Source: Anaspis maculata (Eukaryota > Arthropoda > Insecta > Coleoptera > Scraptiidae). Taken from it: a stretch of DNA of 64,000 nucleotides. This document shows positions 12,526 to 24,456 of the stretch, piece after piece. Numbering within the stretch: position 1 is the first letter of the stretch; every line of letters begins with the position of its first letter. The DNA lies in the NCBI GenBank assembly GCA_949128115.1, contig OX421964.1, positions 13,354,892 to 13,418,891 on the forward strand. Direction: 5' to 3'. The notes below the pieces were generated by a model. That model was given only the letters and a program-made list of their open reading frames with translations, ran no database searches and had not been told where the DNA came from. The translations under genes and the position numbers were made by a program.

Positions 12526-14690
12526 ATAAGACTTGAGACTTCAATGATCGCTTGAGCTATAAACCTGTCGAAATGGCGGATGCGCGACATTTTTCCTTTA
12601 CCTGCCACCAACAAAGTTCATCATGTTCTTTCAGTCAAAATTTAATTTGAATCAAAGTGGTGAAGTAGCTCTACATTGTTCCTTGATCCTAATTTATTCC
12701 TTGATTCCGGACAAGGAAAACTTCACTCAATCGAACCCTGGCAAGGGTATTACAAAAATTTCAGTGAGTTTTATCCGAATTAATCCACCACAAAGACTTC
12801 AGTGAGGAGTCAGGCAACGAACCTGCAAAAATGCTGGACGCGCGACTCAATACGCGACATATCTTCCCATGCTTTGCACCCAGCGAAACTCTTTTCACTA
12901 GTTCTTTTTTTTGAAATTTCCAATCTGTTCGTAGCACTACAAAATCGAAATCTCGGCAGAGATTTTGTAACTATACGCTGGTTATGCATTGAACAAGAGG
13001 TCCCCATACAAACTGTCAATTACGCTGATTGTTTCCATAAGTAAACCTCCATATAAGAAGAAAGCAATGAGCAGAACGAGCTTTGCAATTGACGATTATA
13101 TACCTTCGATTATACCTCCAATCGATTATCGATCAAATCGCATACAGAAAGTATCTAGCCAGCGGTATGCCTAATGTGCTTGAGGCACTTTATCCTATCT
13201 TTGCTGAAGAAATTCAAATTCCAGGCGCATGGTCTTCCGCACACATCGTTTGTTATTAGCTGTTATTTATAGCACGCTTGTTCTTTTCAAATGGAAAACT
13301 AATTGATTATGTTAATGTTAACACTTTAGTTTGTTCAGTCCATCAGGAAGATTGCTGTTCACACTTTACGTTGGTTTGAGTTCACATTGTTGAAATTTTG
13401 CATTGTTTAGATTTTGAATTGGTAAGACTTCGACAATCAAGACTCAACATTATTGCTTAAGACGTTAAACCTTTGCATTGTCTAAGCGTTCATTGGGTTC
13501 GATTGGTAATCGGAAAATGTATGGAAAAGGAAAAGATCCGGTTTGAATTCACTCCCGTTTAACGCAACGACAGCAGTTTTTTCATAATGGAAGTGTTAAT
13601 TTATGTGTGCAAGTATTCTCACGCGTATAGCACTTAACAATGCATTAGTTTAATTTGTTGCTTTATTAATTAGCCGTTTCGCGGCTGTTTTGCGCTGCCG
13701 CCTCTGATTTATGTATCAATTTCCACGAGCGAGCCGAAGGATCGGCCGATAAATGCTTCTGGTCGGAAGAAAAAACTGCGAAAATTTTTGCTTCAATTTA
13801 TCATGTCATTGCTTTTGTGTTTGTGTGTGAATTTCATGCCCCGTGGGCATCAACGAGCCGATAATTATTATCATGTGCATGAGAATACGCGAGAGAGGTT
13901 TGAATTACGAGGTGTATGATTTATTCGATGGGCAGTGCTCATTATCGCCGTGACTTATCGCCTGTAAAACTCCCAATTCTCTCTAAATTCCCGATAATAG
14001 CATTCAGCAAAATCTTGCAATGTCCAAGATTGATAGTATACTTAGCAACGCACATTGTACTATTTCAAATACCAGATTGAACACCCGTATTGTGTGAGTT
14101 TATAAACGTCGTTTGGCATTCGATAATTACGGTTGATTAATGAAATATGACAAATTGTAATAAACGACATCCTCCTTGAAGCTCGAAATGCATTGGATTT
14201 GCTGTATTTACATTTTAAATTAAATGAAACGATTTGTTTCGACACGCGGATTTGGCTTAAAGATTAGTATAGCTGCCAGAACGGAAAGCAATATCCTTCG
14301 GTTATTCAGATCGGAGTTTGGAGGATTTGTTTTGAAGCTTTTACCTTCGATTTGACAAATGATTTCAAAGCGTAGCCCACAAGTTGGGTGAAGAGAAATA
14401 GCTCTAAGCCATTACTATTTTTCAACTGAATACGTATCAAGCCACAAATGTTCAATAAATCATAAACCGTCCAAGTTGTCCATCATAGTGCTACGTTTGA
14501 AACAAAAAAATAAACTTCGACACTCTGTTTTTTTGCAGTAAGCGAGTGGAGAGACACACTTTTAAAAATTTGTTTAATTTGGATATTGAGGGAGGTATTT
14601 ATCTCAAATATTGGATGTTGAAACCAATCATTTTATATCTCTAGGTAAATGGAACAATTAATTGAATAAAGATTCAAAGAGATTGCTGCA
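12526..14690. other. Higher-complexity interval without a supported gene
   Basis: Sequence complexity rises and the satellite words vanish. There are balanced-composition blocks near 13680-13780 (GTTTCGCGGCTGTTTTGCGC) and 13840-13990. Open frames (12623-12805, 12802-13044, 14060-14245) are short, overlap opposite-strand frames and lack recognisable domains. Two diverged related blocks occur near 12555-12640 and 12820-12910 (both with AACCTG..AAATG.(C/T)GGA(T/C)GCGCGAC). It may be host intergenic or intronic DNA. Confidence 0.45.
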
Positions 14691-17200
14691 AAAGTTTCTA
14701 TCCAATTCCACGATTTCTACTGATTTCCACAGAATTTCCACAGATTACTGAGGATTCAAGGTGGTCAAAATGCTCTATAGATTTCTCAAGATTCCCAAGG
14801 ATTCCTGGAAATTACTAAGAGTACTAAAGATTTTTACTTATAACCAGCAATTTTTAGACATTCCAGGGCTCCCAAAAAAATCATGTATATTTCCCGAAAA
14901 TTTCTAATTAGACGAATTCCACAAGTTTTCACAGGGGCCCACAGCTTTTCTACAAATTTCTGGAGACTTCCTTATCTCAGGGCTGCTATTAATTACTAGG
15001 TGATCCTGGAAATGTCTTGTAACTTTCAAAGATTTCGGAAGATACCGAAAGGTCCCTGAAGGTTTCAGTTTTACGATTTTTTCTATCTTCAGGGTTTCAC
15101 TGGACTTCCGCAGGTCATTGGGAATTTCAAGCTGTGATGAAGATGCTCTGTAGATTTCTTAAGATTTCTAAGAATTCCTTGAAATTTCTAAAAACTACTA
15201 AGAATTCCTGTAGATATTCGGTTTCCAAAAGATTCCCACAGGAGCGCCACAAATTTTCACGCATTTCTGGAGATTCCCGACTTTCAGCAATGCTATCAGT
15301 TCCTAGGTGCTCCTTAATATTTCTAGTAATTTCCAAAGATTTTGTAATGTTTCTGAAGATACCTGAAGATTTCTATCGAACGATATCTCTCAGATTCCCA
15401 CAGAATTTCTGCAGATCATTGAAATTTCAGGTTGTCAGAATGCTTCATAGCTTTCTGGGAACTTTTGAGAATATCTAAAGATTTCTTGAGTTCTTGAGAT
15501 TCTTGAAGATTCCAAATGATACCTCAAGGTTTCTGTCGATGTCTAGGAATTTCTTAAGATTTCTTATTCTATAATTACTACAGACCTACAGACTTTCATA
15601 TAATTCCTACTAATTCCCGCCAGATTTCCCCAGTTTTCCTTGAACTTCTTGGAATTATTTTTCTAGAAGTCGCCATATATTCATAAAATGTTTGAGTCAT
15701 TTTCCAAGATATCTGATACCTATAATTTCTGAAAATTTTTACTTCTACGACTTCTACAGATTTCCGTAAAAATTCAACAGATTTTCACTAGATTTTAAGA
15801 GATTTCTATAGATTACTGAGGAGCTCTGGTTATCAAGCTTGCTGTGGATTCCTAGGAAATTCTAGAAAATTTCTAATAGTCACTGAGCAAGGAGAGGTTG
15901 AGACGCGCCTCAGCCTCTGGGGACGTTTCAGCATTTCCGAGACCAAGAGGGTTCTTTGGGCGGCTCTCAAGCGTGACATTGGAGTTGCTCACGCCGGATA
16001 CTTGTCCCGCATCGAGGGAAGGTCTCTAGTTCTACAGTTTCTCAGGGTTTTCAACAAATTTCAATAGATTTCTATGCATTTCCAAGTGTTTCTGATTGTC
16101 AAGGGAAGTATGTATCTCTACAGATTCCTGAAGATTTGAGATAATTCCTATAGATGTGGAAGGTTGCGGTACATTCTTGAGAGGTTTATCTTTATAACTT
16201 GAGGTTTCAAGGTACGTCTGAAAATATCGGTCGATTCCGAATGATTTCTAAAGATTTCTGTGGATTTTGAAAGCTTCCTGAAGATGTCCAGCTCTATGAT
16301 TTCCACAGATTCCTATAAAATTTTCACTAGTTCTGGCCGGATTTTCAAGTATTCCTGATTGTCAAGAATGCTCTTATTGATCTCTGAAATTCCTTTAGAT
16401 TTTTCAAAACATTTCTCATGGTTTCAAAGAGATGTTTATAGATTTTTCACAATTTCTGATGATATTTATTGATATCTGATTCTACAGTTTCTACGGATTT
16501 TCAAAAACAAATCCACAGATCTTTGAGTACTTTGAACTAGCAAGCATGCTACGGATTGTTGAGGATTTCTGAACATTTTTCAAGATTACTGAGAATTCCC
16601 AATATTTCTGAAGATTCCTTCATTTTTGTAGATTTTCACAAAATTTTCACAGATTTACATCCATTTCCAAAGATTTCTGATTGTCCAGGCAGCTATTGAT
16701 TTTCAGGGATTCCTGACGATTTCTATTGACTCCTGAAGAATTGTAAAGGTTTGTGGAATTTCTTGGGGTTTCTGATTTCACGATTTTCACTGATTTTCAC
16801 AGAGCCGCAGGATTCTCCATGGATGATTAATTGTCAAAAATTGATTGCCAAAGCTTGTTCAAGGTTTTGAAAAGCTCCTGAGATTTCATAGATTTTCGAA
16901 TATCCACGGATTCCAAATAAGTTTTCGCAGATTTCAATTTTTCAGATATTTTGATCATCTACGATGTTACGGATTTTTGCAGATACCGGCTAATCCCATG
17001 AGATTTCTTGACATTCCAACGGGTTCCTCCAGAATCCTGAAAATTCCTAATTCTACAATTCCTCCGGATTTTCGAATTTCTGCGCATTCTCCAGGATTTC
17101 CAATCGTCAAAAAAGCTACGGATCTCTGGGGGTTCCTCAAGATTTCAAATAATTTCTGACGATATGCCAAGGTTTTGGAAGATTCTTCAGGATTTGTTGA
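14691..17200 (+). repeat. Satellite family A (second block, forward)
   Basis: Degenerate words such as ATTTCTAAGAATTCCTTG, CAGATTTCCACAG and GATTGTCAAG continue at 10-11-base steps. Longer monomers recur about every 300-365 bases (markers near 14745, 15110 and 15410 with (G/C)AAAATGCT or GAATGCTTCATAG). Higher-order order is less clear than at 4.5-12.5 kb. A coding-like island interrupts at 15888-16035. Confidence 0.75.
15888..16050 (+). pseudogene. Orphan coding-like fragment of unknown origin
   Basis: A GC-richer island within AT-rich satellite is open in one plus frame starting GTC ACT GAG. The frame gives a normal-looking protein segment of about 50 residues rich in charged and hydrophobic residues, including ETKRVLWAALKRDIGVAHAG. 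The satellite resumes on both sides, so it looks like an inserted piece of a gene or transposon. I do not recognise the family. There is no start codon or splice signal I can assign. Confidence 0.4.
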
Positions 17201-17255
17201 CCGGAAAGGTTGACCGCAGCGAGAATTTGTACAAAAGAGTTCCTCTCTTGGAAAG

Positions 17256-17412
17256 AGTCCCCCCGACTTCCTCTGAATTCCTCTTGAGTTCCTATGACTT
17301 CCTTCGACTTCCTCCTGACTTGCTCTTGATTTCCTCCTGACTTCCTCGAACTTCCTCGGACTTCATTCGACTTCCTCCTGACTTTCTCGTGATTTCCCCA
17401 GACCTTCGATAG
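17256..17412 (+). repeat. Satellite family D array (GACTTCCTC, ~10.5-bp step)
   Basis: Tandem GACTTCCT units are spaced alternately 10 and 11 bases, so 21 bp is the dimer period. TTGTACAAAAGAGTTCC lies just to the left (17227-17243). The minus-strand frame through it reads a 7-residue repeat rich in Arg, Lys, Ser and Glu, which follows from the 21-bp period and is not evidence for a gene. Confidence 0.85.
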
Positions 17413-17546
17413 CTTTTTACTTATCTTCTCTTTTTTTTTGGTCAAGAGGTTTGGGTGCTGCGCCTAGCTAGTGGTTGAAGGTGTTGAGGAGTGTGGTAGC
17501 ATGGGTATTTAAAATAATAATTTATTCAGCGCCACCTGGAGTATAA
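17413..17546. other. Short linker between array D and the inverted-repeat element
   Basis: About 130 bases of mixed sequence ending GTATAATA before the TACAGGGTGG terminus. No feature is recognised. Confidence 0.4.
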
Positions 17547-18139
17547 TACAGGGTGGTCTAGTTTTTGATACATCAATTTAAAGAGATGATAGAGAATCAA
17601 AAATGAAAGGGACTTTCTCGGAAAAAAAGTGCATAATAATGGAAATACAGCCCTTCAAAGTTGTAAATAAATAATCATTTTTCAGCTGAACTTTTGGACC
17701 GTTCAACCGATTTTGTTCAAATTTAAGCCAAAGTTTACTTAAGCGAGTCTCTATCGAACAATAACAATAACGCGTTTCATCAAATTTATCCAGGGGCGTA
17801 GATAATAGGGGGCACCTCTCTTTTTGCCCCTAATTTTGTACCCCCTCGAAATTTTTTTAAAATTGTCCATATTTTTGAGTATGTTCAATTTGGAAGAAAA
17901 AGTTAATCTTGCAAAAATTTTATTAGAGGCTTCATTTTGGGATATCTGGGTTTGAAACTTCGAAAAACATCTCGAAATCCTCACTTCCAAAAGCCTGAAA
18001 ATTTGGTTCCTTGAAAACTTCTTGTTTGTCAGCAAAAATGATGGTCTATCCAATCCTATTGAATAATGCACGCATTATTACGCGCATACATGCCTGCATT
18101 TCTCAATAAGACTGGATAAAGCATAGTATTCTACTCGCG

Positions 18140-18375
18140 GGTAATGGCTTTTACTCAAGTAAAAGCAAAAAGCAAGTTCTTCTCCTTATCGGCTTTTTCT
18201 CGCCATAGGAATTTGCCCGTTTATTTATTAAATTTACAAATTCAGAAAAGTGCAAATTTCGGACAACACAACACCCAGACTTTTCACCGGGAATCGAACC
18301 CGGGACTTCCGCGTCGCAGGCAGCCACTCGACCGCCTATGCCACGGGGCCGTCCTCTTGTTGAATAATACACTAC
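18140..18375 (-). mobile_element. tRNA-derived SINE candidate
   Basis: On the minus strand, near the 18375 end, the sequence reads GGCCCCGTGGCATAGGCGG, an A-box-like segment. It then reads CCGGGTTCGATTCCCGG (complement of 18288-18304), a perfect 5-bp T stem around a consensus B-box loop. This is a pol III type-2 promoter layout. The T arm is followed by about 140 bases of unrelated body (GTCTGGGTGTTGTG..). The acceptor stem does not close properly, so it is not a working tRNA gene. It sits in the middle of the TACAGGGTGG element. Confidence 0.65.
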
Positions 18376-18878
18376 TATCAACTTGAAACACCTGGAGAAC
18401 TTGTTAGAGTTGAGAAATCATGAATTTTCTCGGATTTTAATTTTCTGTCACTTGAAAGTGGCGTTTCCGAGATGTTTTCCGAAATTTCTAATTCAAATAT
18501 CTCAAAAACAAAACCTCTAAACAAAATTCTGCTGGGGTAGCTTTTTCTTCAAGAGCAAACATAGAACTTAGAAATGTGAACAATTTCAAAAATATCCAAG
18601 GGTGGCAAAAATTAGAGGGCAAAACAAGAATTGCCCTCCATTATCTACGCTCCTCAATGATCTTGATGAAACGTGTTACTATCGTTCAATAGACACTTGC
18701 CTAAGTAAATTTTGGCTTGAATTTGAACAAAATTGGTTGAACGGTTCAAAAGTTATGCTTAGAAAACAATTTTTTATTTTCAACTTTGAAGGGCTATATC
18801 CCCGATATTATGCACTTCCAAATTTCGGATTTCCAGGAATTTCTCTGCCATCTCTTAGTGGGATTGTATGATTATGTA

Positions 18879-19339
18879 AATTTTTGGTTTTCTGTCTTCC
18901 CACAAGTTTTTTGTAAAGACCATCCCATCGAAACTGACCGGTTTCGAGGGCCTCTGGTCCCTTTTTATCAGAGTATCTACATAAGAGATAAAATATAACA
19001 ATGCAAATGAAACAAAAATAGAACAGTTCATACCAAGAAGTGCAATGAGAAAGAGATTGAGATTCCTGAGAATATACATTTTTTTATCTCTTTTTACACG
19101 CACTTTTTGGTATTACCTACTTACTGTTATATTTTTATTCCATTTGCATTGTTATATTTCATTTCTTATGTAGATACTCTGACGAGAAGGGACCAGAGGC
19201 CCTCGAAACCGATCATTGAAATCAACATATCCACAAAAACCTTTACACCTACGGGTATTATTGTAAGGTTTTTTTGATTATATATATATATATATATATA
19301 TCCACAAAAAACTTGTGGGAAGACAGAAAACCAAAAATT
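18879..19339. mobile_element. Nested palindromic insertion
   Basis: AATTTTTGGTTTTCTGTCTTCCCACAAG at 18879 onward mirrors CTTGTGGGAAGACAGAAAACC ending at 19339. A second mirrored block lies further in (CGAGGGCCTCTGGTCCC near 18945 and GGGACCAGAGGCCCTCG near 19189). It fits a second inverted-repeat element inserted into the first. Confidence 0.65.
19278..19301. repeat. (AT)n microsatellite
   Basis: About 24 bases of alternating A and T in the right part of the nested element. It is not expected to code. Confidence 0.9.
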
Positions 19340-19433
19340 CACATTCGAAATTTTTGTTTTCGAGAATATTCCCTTGATTTGTGATTCTCTATCATCTCTC
19401 TAAATTGATTCATCAAAACTTGGACCACCTTTA

Positions 19434-19670
19434 TACAGGTGTCCCGGAGTAAGTGTTACAAAATTTACAGGGAGATTGAAAATTGAAAAATAAGGGGACC
19501 TACATGTTTCCAATTTATGAGCTTGTTTCTAAGGGTCCTTCCGACCCACATCTCGATGGACCGTCTATTATTTGTATACCTCCGCCTTTTGGCACTGTAA
19601 ACCGCTCTCTCACCAACGCCGACACGACGGTGAGTTAATATTTTGTTGCGACGCATGCGTGTATCAATTG
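19434..19670. other. Interval with a possible further MITE end
   Basis: Starts ACAGGTGTCCCGGAGTAAG and contains TGTTACAAAATTTACAGGGAG, wording typical of insect inverted-repeat element ends. No mirror partner was found nearby. It joins array D at 19671. Confidence 0.35.
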
Positions 19671-19832
19671 AGACTTCCTCCGACTTCCTCCTGACTTCCT
19701 CAGACTTCCTCCCGACTTCCTCGGACTTCCTCCTGACTTCCTCCTGACTTCCTTGGACGTCCTCGGACTTCCTCCTGACTTCCTTCAACTTCCCCCAGAC
19801 TTCCTCCGACTTCCCTCGGGCTTCCTCTGACT
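19671..19832 (+). repeat. Satellite family D array (second copy, same orientation)
   Basis: GACTTCCTCCTGACTTCCTCG-type units recur at a 21-bp dimer period. The same 17-base tag TTGTACAAAAGAGTTCC found next to the first array lies immediately to the right (19832-19848). The two arrays and tags flank the element at 17547-19433. Confidence 0.85.
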
Positions 19833-19879
19833 TGTACAAAAGAGTTCCCCAGTGGTCAACCCCTCAATCACTACGAATT

Positions 19880-21470
19880 CTCGCAGACTTCTTCAGCAGG
19901 TATTTCCAAAGATTTCTATTTGTCAGAGATGCTATTAATATATGAAGGGTTTCTTGAGGAATTCCAAGAACCCCTGAAAATTTTCAGAGATTTCTAAGGA
20001 TTTCCGAACATTTTTACGGAGTCCCCTTGGATTCCCGCAGATTTCAATTTTTTTTTAATTTGTGTTCATCTCCCATGTAAGATTCTGAAGAGTTCTTGTA
20101 GATTCTCAGGAATTCCCACTGATTCTCAAACATGCCTGAATTACTAGAAGATTTTCAAATATGTATCCCGAGATGTATCCCAAAGAATTTTGCAGATTTC
20201 CAGTCAGTTTTGAGAATTTCCCATAATCTACGATGCTTTGAATTTCAAGGAGATTTTTGTTGATTCCCTGCGATTTCTGAAATATTCACTAGGTTTCTGA
20301 AGAATCCTAAGAATTTCTAATTTTCCAATTCCTACGGATTTTGACCAAATTTCCACAGATTTCTACGCGTTTTCAAGGATTTATTATTGTCAAGAAAACT
20401 ATGGATTTTCTAGGCAATCCTGAAGATTCACTAATTTCTGAGAATTTTTACGGATACAGATATTGTCAAAATGCTACGGATTCTTAGCGCTTGTTCAAGA
20501 TTTCATGAGATTACTGGAATTTCAAAAGTTTTTCAAAAATTCCAGAAGATTTTCATGAATTCTTTTTGGACTTTTGCAGATTCCTTAGATTTTTCAGAAT
20601 TTCTGATCATCTACGATGCTATGGGTTTCAAGATTTCTGTTTATTTCAGCTAATTTTCCAAGATTTCTCAAGATTCCAACAGGTTTCTCAAGAATCCTGA
20701 AGTTTTCTAATTTCTAAGTGATTCCCGAACATTTGTCAGGGTTTCCAGGATTCTTCGAGAATCCTAATCCTACGGTTTTCCGCAAATTCTTATGCTAGGA
20801 ATTCATAATGATCTCTGATCGTACATCGCTACAAATTCGTGTTTCCTTTTTGAAGCTTTGAAGATCTCTGGAGATTCCTATAGATTTCTGAGGATTCCTG
20901 AAGATCTCTACGCAGTCTCACTGGATTTTTGCAGATTTCTATAAATTTTGGAACTATATTATGTGGATATCTACGATGCTGTAGTGGATCTCAAAGAGTT
21001 CCTGTGGATTTCCACAAATTTCTATCATCTATTCAAAGGTTACTGATCTGATAGTCAAAAATGATATGGATTCGTACAGATTATTTGGGTTTTACAAGAT
21101 TTCTGAAGATCTCCAAATATTTTCAAGATTCTCGAAGATTTTATAGATTTTGACCGGATTTAAGCTAATTTCTATGGATTTTTGGAAATTTCTTATTATC
21201 CATACGCTGCTATGGATTTTAAGAAGATTTCTGTCAATTTCGGGTCATTTTGTCAAGATTTCGAAAGATTCTTGAGGATTCCTCATTCAACGTTTTTTAC
21301 GGATTGCTGCAAATTTCTATACTGGGAATTTTCGGAGAATCCTGATTGTCAAAAATGCTACGACTTTGTAGTAGGGTTTATTCAAGGTTTCTAGAGATCC
21401 CTATGAATTTTTGGCAATTGCTGAATACACAAAATGCTACTACAGGTTCCGGCCGGATCCGGCCTGATTT
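19880..21470 (+). repeat. Satellite family A (third block, forward)
   Basis: Degenerate ATTTCTGAGGATTCCTGAAG words at 10-11-base steps, with ACGATGCTATGG or AATGCTACGG markers about every 300-350 bases (20229, 20469, 20616, 20975, 21206). Small frames (20471-20653, 21182-21394) are chance. Confidence 0.75.
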
Positions 21471-24410
21471 ATCAAGGATGCTTCAAGTGCTAGAATGCTC
21501 GTTATCCTAATATAAAGATGTTGAAATAATTGTTCAAAGGTGTGATTCTGCAAAACTCGGAATAAAACTCGAGAATATCAAGCCACCTAATGACCTTGAA
21601 TCGATTCGTAATTCAGGTTCTTTTCTTCTTTCCTCATAATCTTCATTCACTCACCCGAGGGCTCGTATCAGTAATCATCAGTATTAAACCATTTCCACTA
21701 TATACTAATCTGTACCTAGGTAGGTAACTATATGATTTCAAAGCTCCCTTTTCTTCAATCGCAATTCTATACGCTAATTGCATGAGGAGAACACGTAATG
21801 GAAACTTATATACAAATATGAATTAAATAAGCAGGATAATTAGACATCGACGGACCTTTCCTGCACAGTAATAATTATGATATCAAACGTATAAGTGTGG
21901 CCGTGTGTCTTTGCAGAAACATTATAATAATAATCACTTGATCATATTGATTTGCGTTATATGCCTGTCTGAGCATAGCCATATAATTTTAAATTTTTTA
22001 TATACTTCTCTACGAATTCTGTATGCTTCACGATAGCAATTATTGCAGATTCAAATATTTGATATGGATTCAGGACTAGTGCCAATTGCATAACCTCTAT
22101 GCTTATTTCCAAGCTTTGTTTTCAATTTGCTGCTCACCAACCAGAATTACAGAATCAACCATCCAGAATACACGTTACCGTTGTCGTTTTTTACGGCCGT
22201 AAATCTCTCAAAGAAATTACCGGTGACACTGTGCGGTTAACTGAAAGTGCGCTGCCAGAAATCGAAATAAATCTTGTTCGGTAACGATATACGGCCAGGG
22301 CCTTTATGTATCGCGTACGATGATGAAAAGTTCCCTTTGCCGCATAGCAAATTCAATTATTATTCTCGATGCATGCAGACTCTCATATACGGCTTCATTT
22401 ACTGCCTCTGCGCCTACACCGATAATTTACGACCGTTGTCTCACATTATTATTAAAATTCAGATGAGCCGCCTAGATAGAAGCAACATTATGTTGTTTTA
22501 CGACGATTTTGCATTTCGTCGCGCCGCACCATACGCCATCATCGGTCCAGCTTTCCAAATTCGTTTTTTTTTGTCAACGATGTCCCAAATTATCGAAATA
22601 AATCACTCGGATTTCGAGAGCGCGCGTCCCATTAGCGTTGGATTCTTTTCTTGTGTTGTGTCTTCAGCTTGATGGCCGATTCAAGGCTTTTGTTATTTAA
22701 AAGGATCAAAAGCAAAAGGATCCAAGTAACATTTGTTAAGAAAAATGGACGCAACGTCCAACAACTTATGCTGATCCAGGCAAAATTGAGCTGAGCTGCA
22801 AATTGATCAAATTGACCGTCACTATTCCACCTGCATTCACATCGACCCTGAGCTGATTTTCTCAACAAAACAAAAAATCTGTTGTGGGGCGACACAAAAC
22901 TTTCCCGGCGGTATCCAGAGACGTCAGTAATGATTTTGATCGAAGTGTCCCTTCGGGAGGGGGCGACTCGATTTGGAAATTGATGAAAAAATTCTATTTA
23001 GTCGAGCGTGTAGCGAGCATCCTGCATCCATTGTTGAGCGGACAGAAAAAATGACAGGTTAGGTCAGTTTTCCAAGGTGATGAAATGATCCAAAAGGTAG
23101 AACTAGGTAGCTAACTGCTGTGATATCTCAAAAATGCAATGCTGGTTCCTTATTGAAATTTTTGTTCCTACTTCAGATATGATGATGAAATTACAAAAAC
23201 TTGATTGAAAACTTTCACTGCATCTGTGTGTCAAATTTCAACTCTATATTTTCAATTTAGAGCTTGGGCAGACAAACCCAGACCCAATGTGCCACCTGAG
23301 GGCTTCCGATCAAAATCATCCACCCAAAGTCTAATCAGAACATTCCAGGCTGAACTTAGGCCTCCGTACCTGATTTCGATTTGATCGGATCAATAATTCG
23401 GTAATTATCGTGACAGAACCGCCTCATTTGTACGATCGCATGAGTGGTTTTATATATTCAGGAGGAAAATTTCCGGGAAATTGGAGAGAAACTATTGGAA
23501 AATGTTCAAGAACCAGTTATCTATTCTCTAAAAAAAACAATTCCAAGAAATCTGTTCACGGAATAAAAAGTTGGAAAATTTGCAGTTTTTCCAGAGAGGA
23601 AAACTCGGCAACTGTTGATCCGATTTCGAAAATTTTTCCTCCAAAAATTAGCTCAATCTTTTCTCTAACTTTTATTCGCAGCATGTCTGCACCTAAAATA
23701 ATTATTTCGTGGGGCTTACCGCATGTAGAAGTTTGCATTGCGTTTTTCTCAAATTCACGGAATGTGCAAATTTCATTTTGAAAAAATTACAGTCGGAAAA
23801 CCGAAACCGTGTCAACTCTGAAAATAGACCTGCACGACGCTCAATACAATCTACTTTCGATATCAGTTGAAATTTCCAAAAAAAAGTCGATCCCCGAGCA
23901 GGAATAAATTTTTGAGTGGAGTCCTGCTACAAAAGCGAGTCGTGCTGGTCGAAACACCGGCGAGAGCCCCTCCTGAGTGGCAACGGCCAGGAGAAATTTC
24001 GAAAATCCATTACGCTCAACTGGAGAATGGTGGAAAACTGCAACTGCGGCCTCAATTTGACTCTTTTGTTGTGTTGCTTCCTGCCAAATCTGGTTCCAAT
24101 CCATCAGATAGATTTTGAATAATTAATTGTTAAAGTTTTGAACTTTAACATTTTTTATTATTTGACAGATGACAGATAGGGCAATGTTTCCAACTGTTCT
24201 GAATACAGTTTTCCAAGGGCTTTCAAATGACATATTGCAAGTTGAGTTCCGTGAGATATAGCTTCTGACATTTGATGATAGTGACAGTTGGGTTTGACAG
24301 ATGACAGCCAAAAACTAATGGGCTCTTTTCAGGAAACAACCATGTTTGTATACCAAATATCAAGTCGATCCAGTCAACGTTACGGCAGTTATCGTGGAAG
24401 ATCACAGACA

Positions 24411-24456
<46 letters not shown>

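Larger units (their letters stand above)
17547..19433. mobile_element. Composite inverted-repeat element (TACAGGGTGG termini) with nested insertions
   Basis: The left end TACAGGGTGGTCTAG..GATACATCAATTTAAAGAGATGATAGAG matches the right end (..CTCTATCATCTCTCTAAATTGATTCATC..TTGGACCACCTTTA) in reverse complement. Interior blocks at 17620-17790 and 18670-18830 are a second inverted pair (AACGGTTCAAAAGTTATG and relatives). A SINE at about 18140-18375 and a palindromic insertion at about 18879-19339 lie inside. No transposase frame is visible, so it is non-autonomous. A partial relative lies at 1190-1628. Confidence 0.75.

Noticed and set aside
17137..19839. Minus-strand frames with 7-residue Arg/Lys/Ser/Glu repeats as coiled-coil proteins
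   Set aside because: They arise automatically from the 21-bp period of the GACTTCC arrays, run into unrelated flanks and have no start context or homologue.
22274..22672. 132-codon plus frame as a host gene
   Set aside because: No recognisable domain, no splice or promoter context, and overlapping frames exist; kept only as a note in the interval entry.
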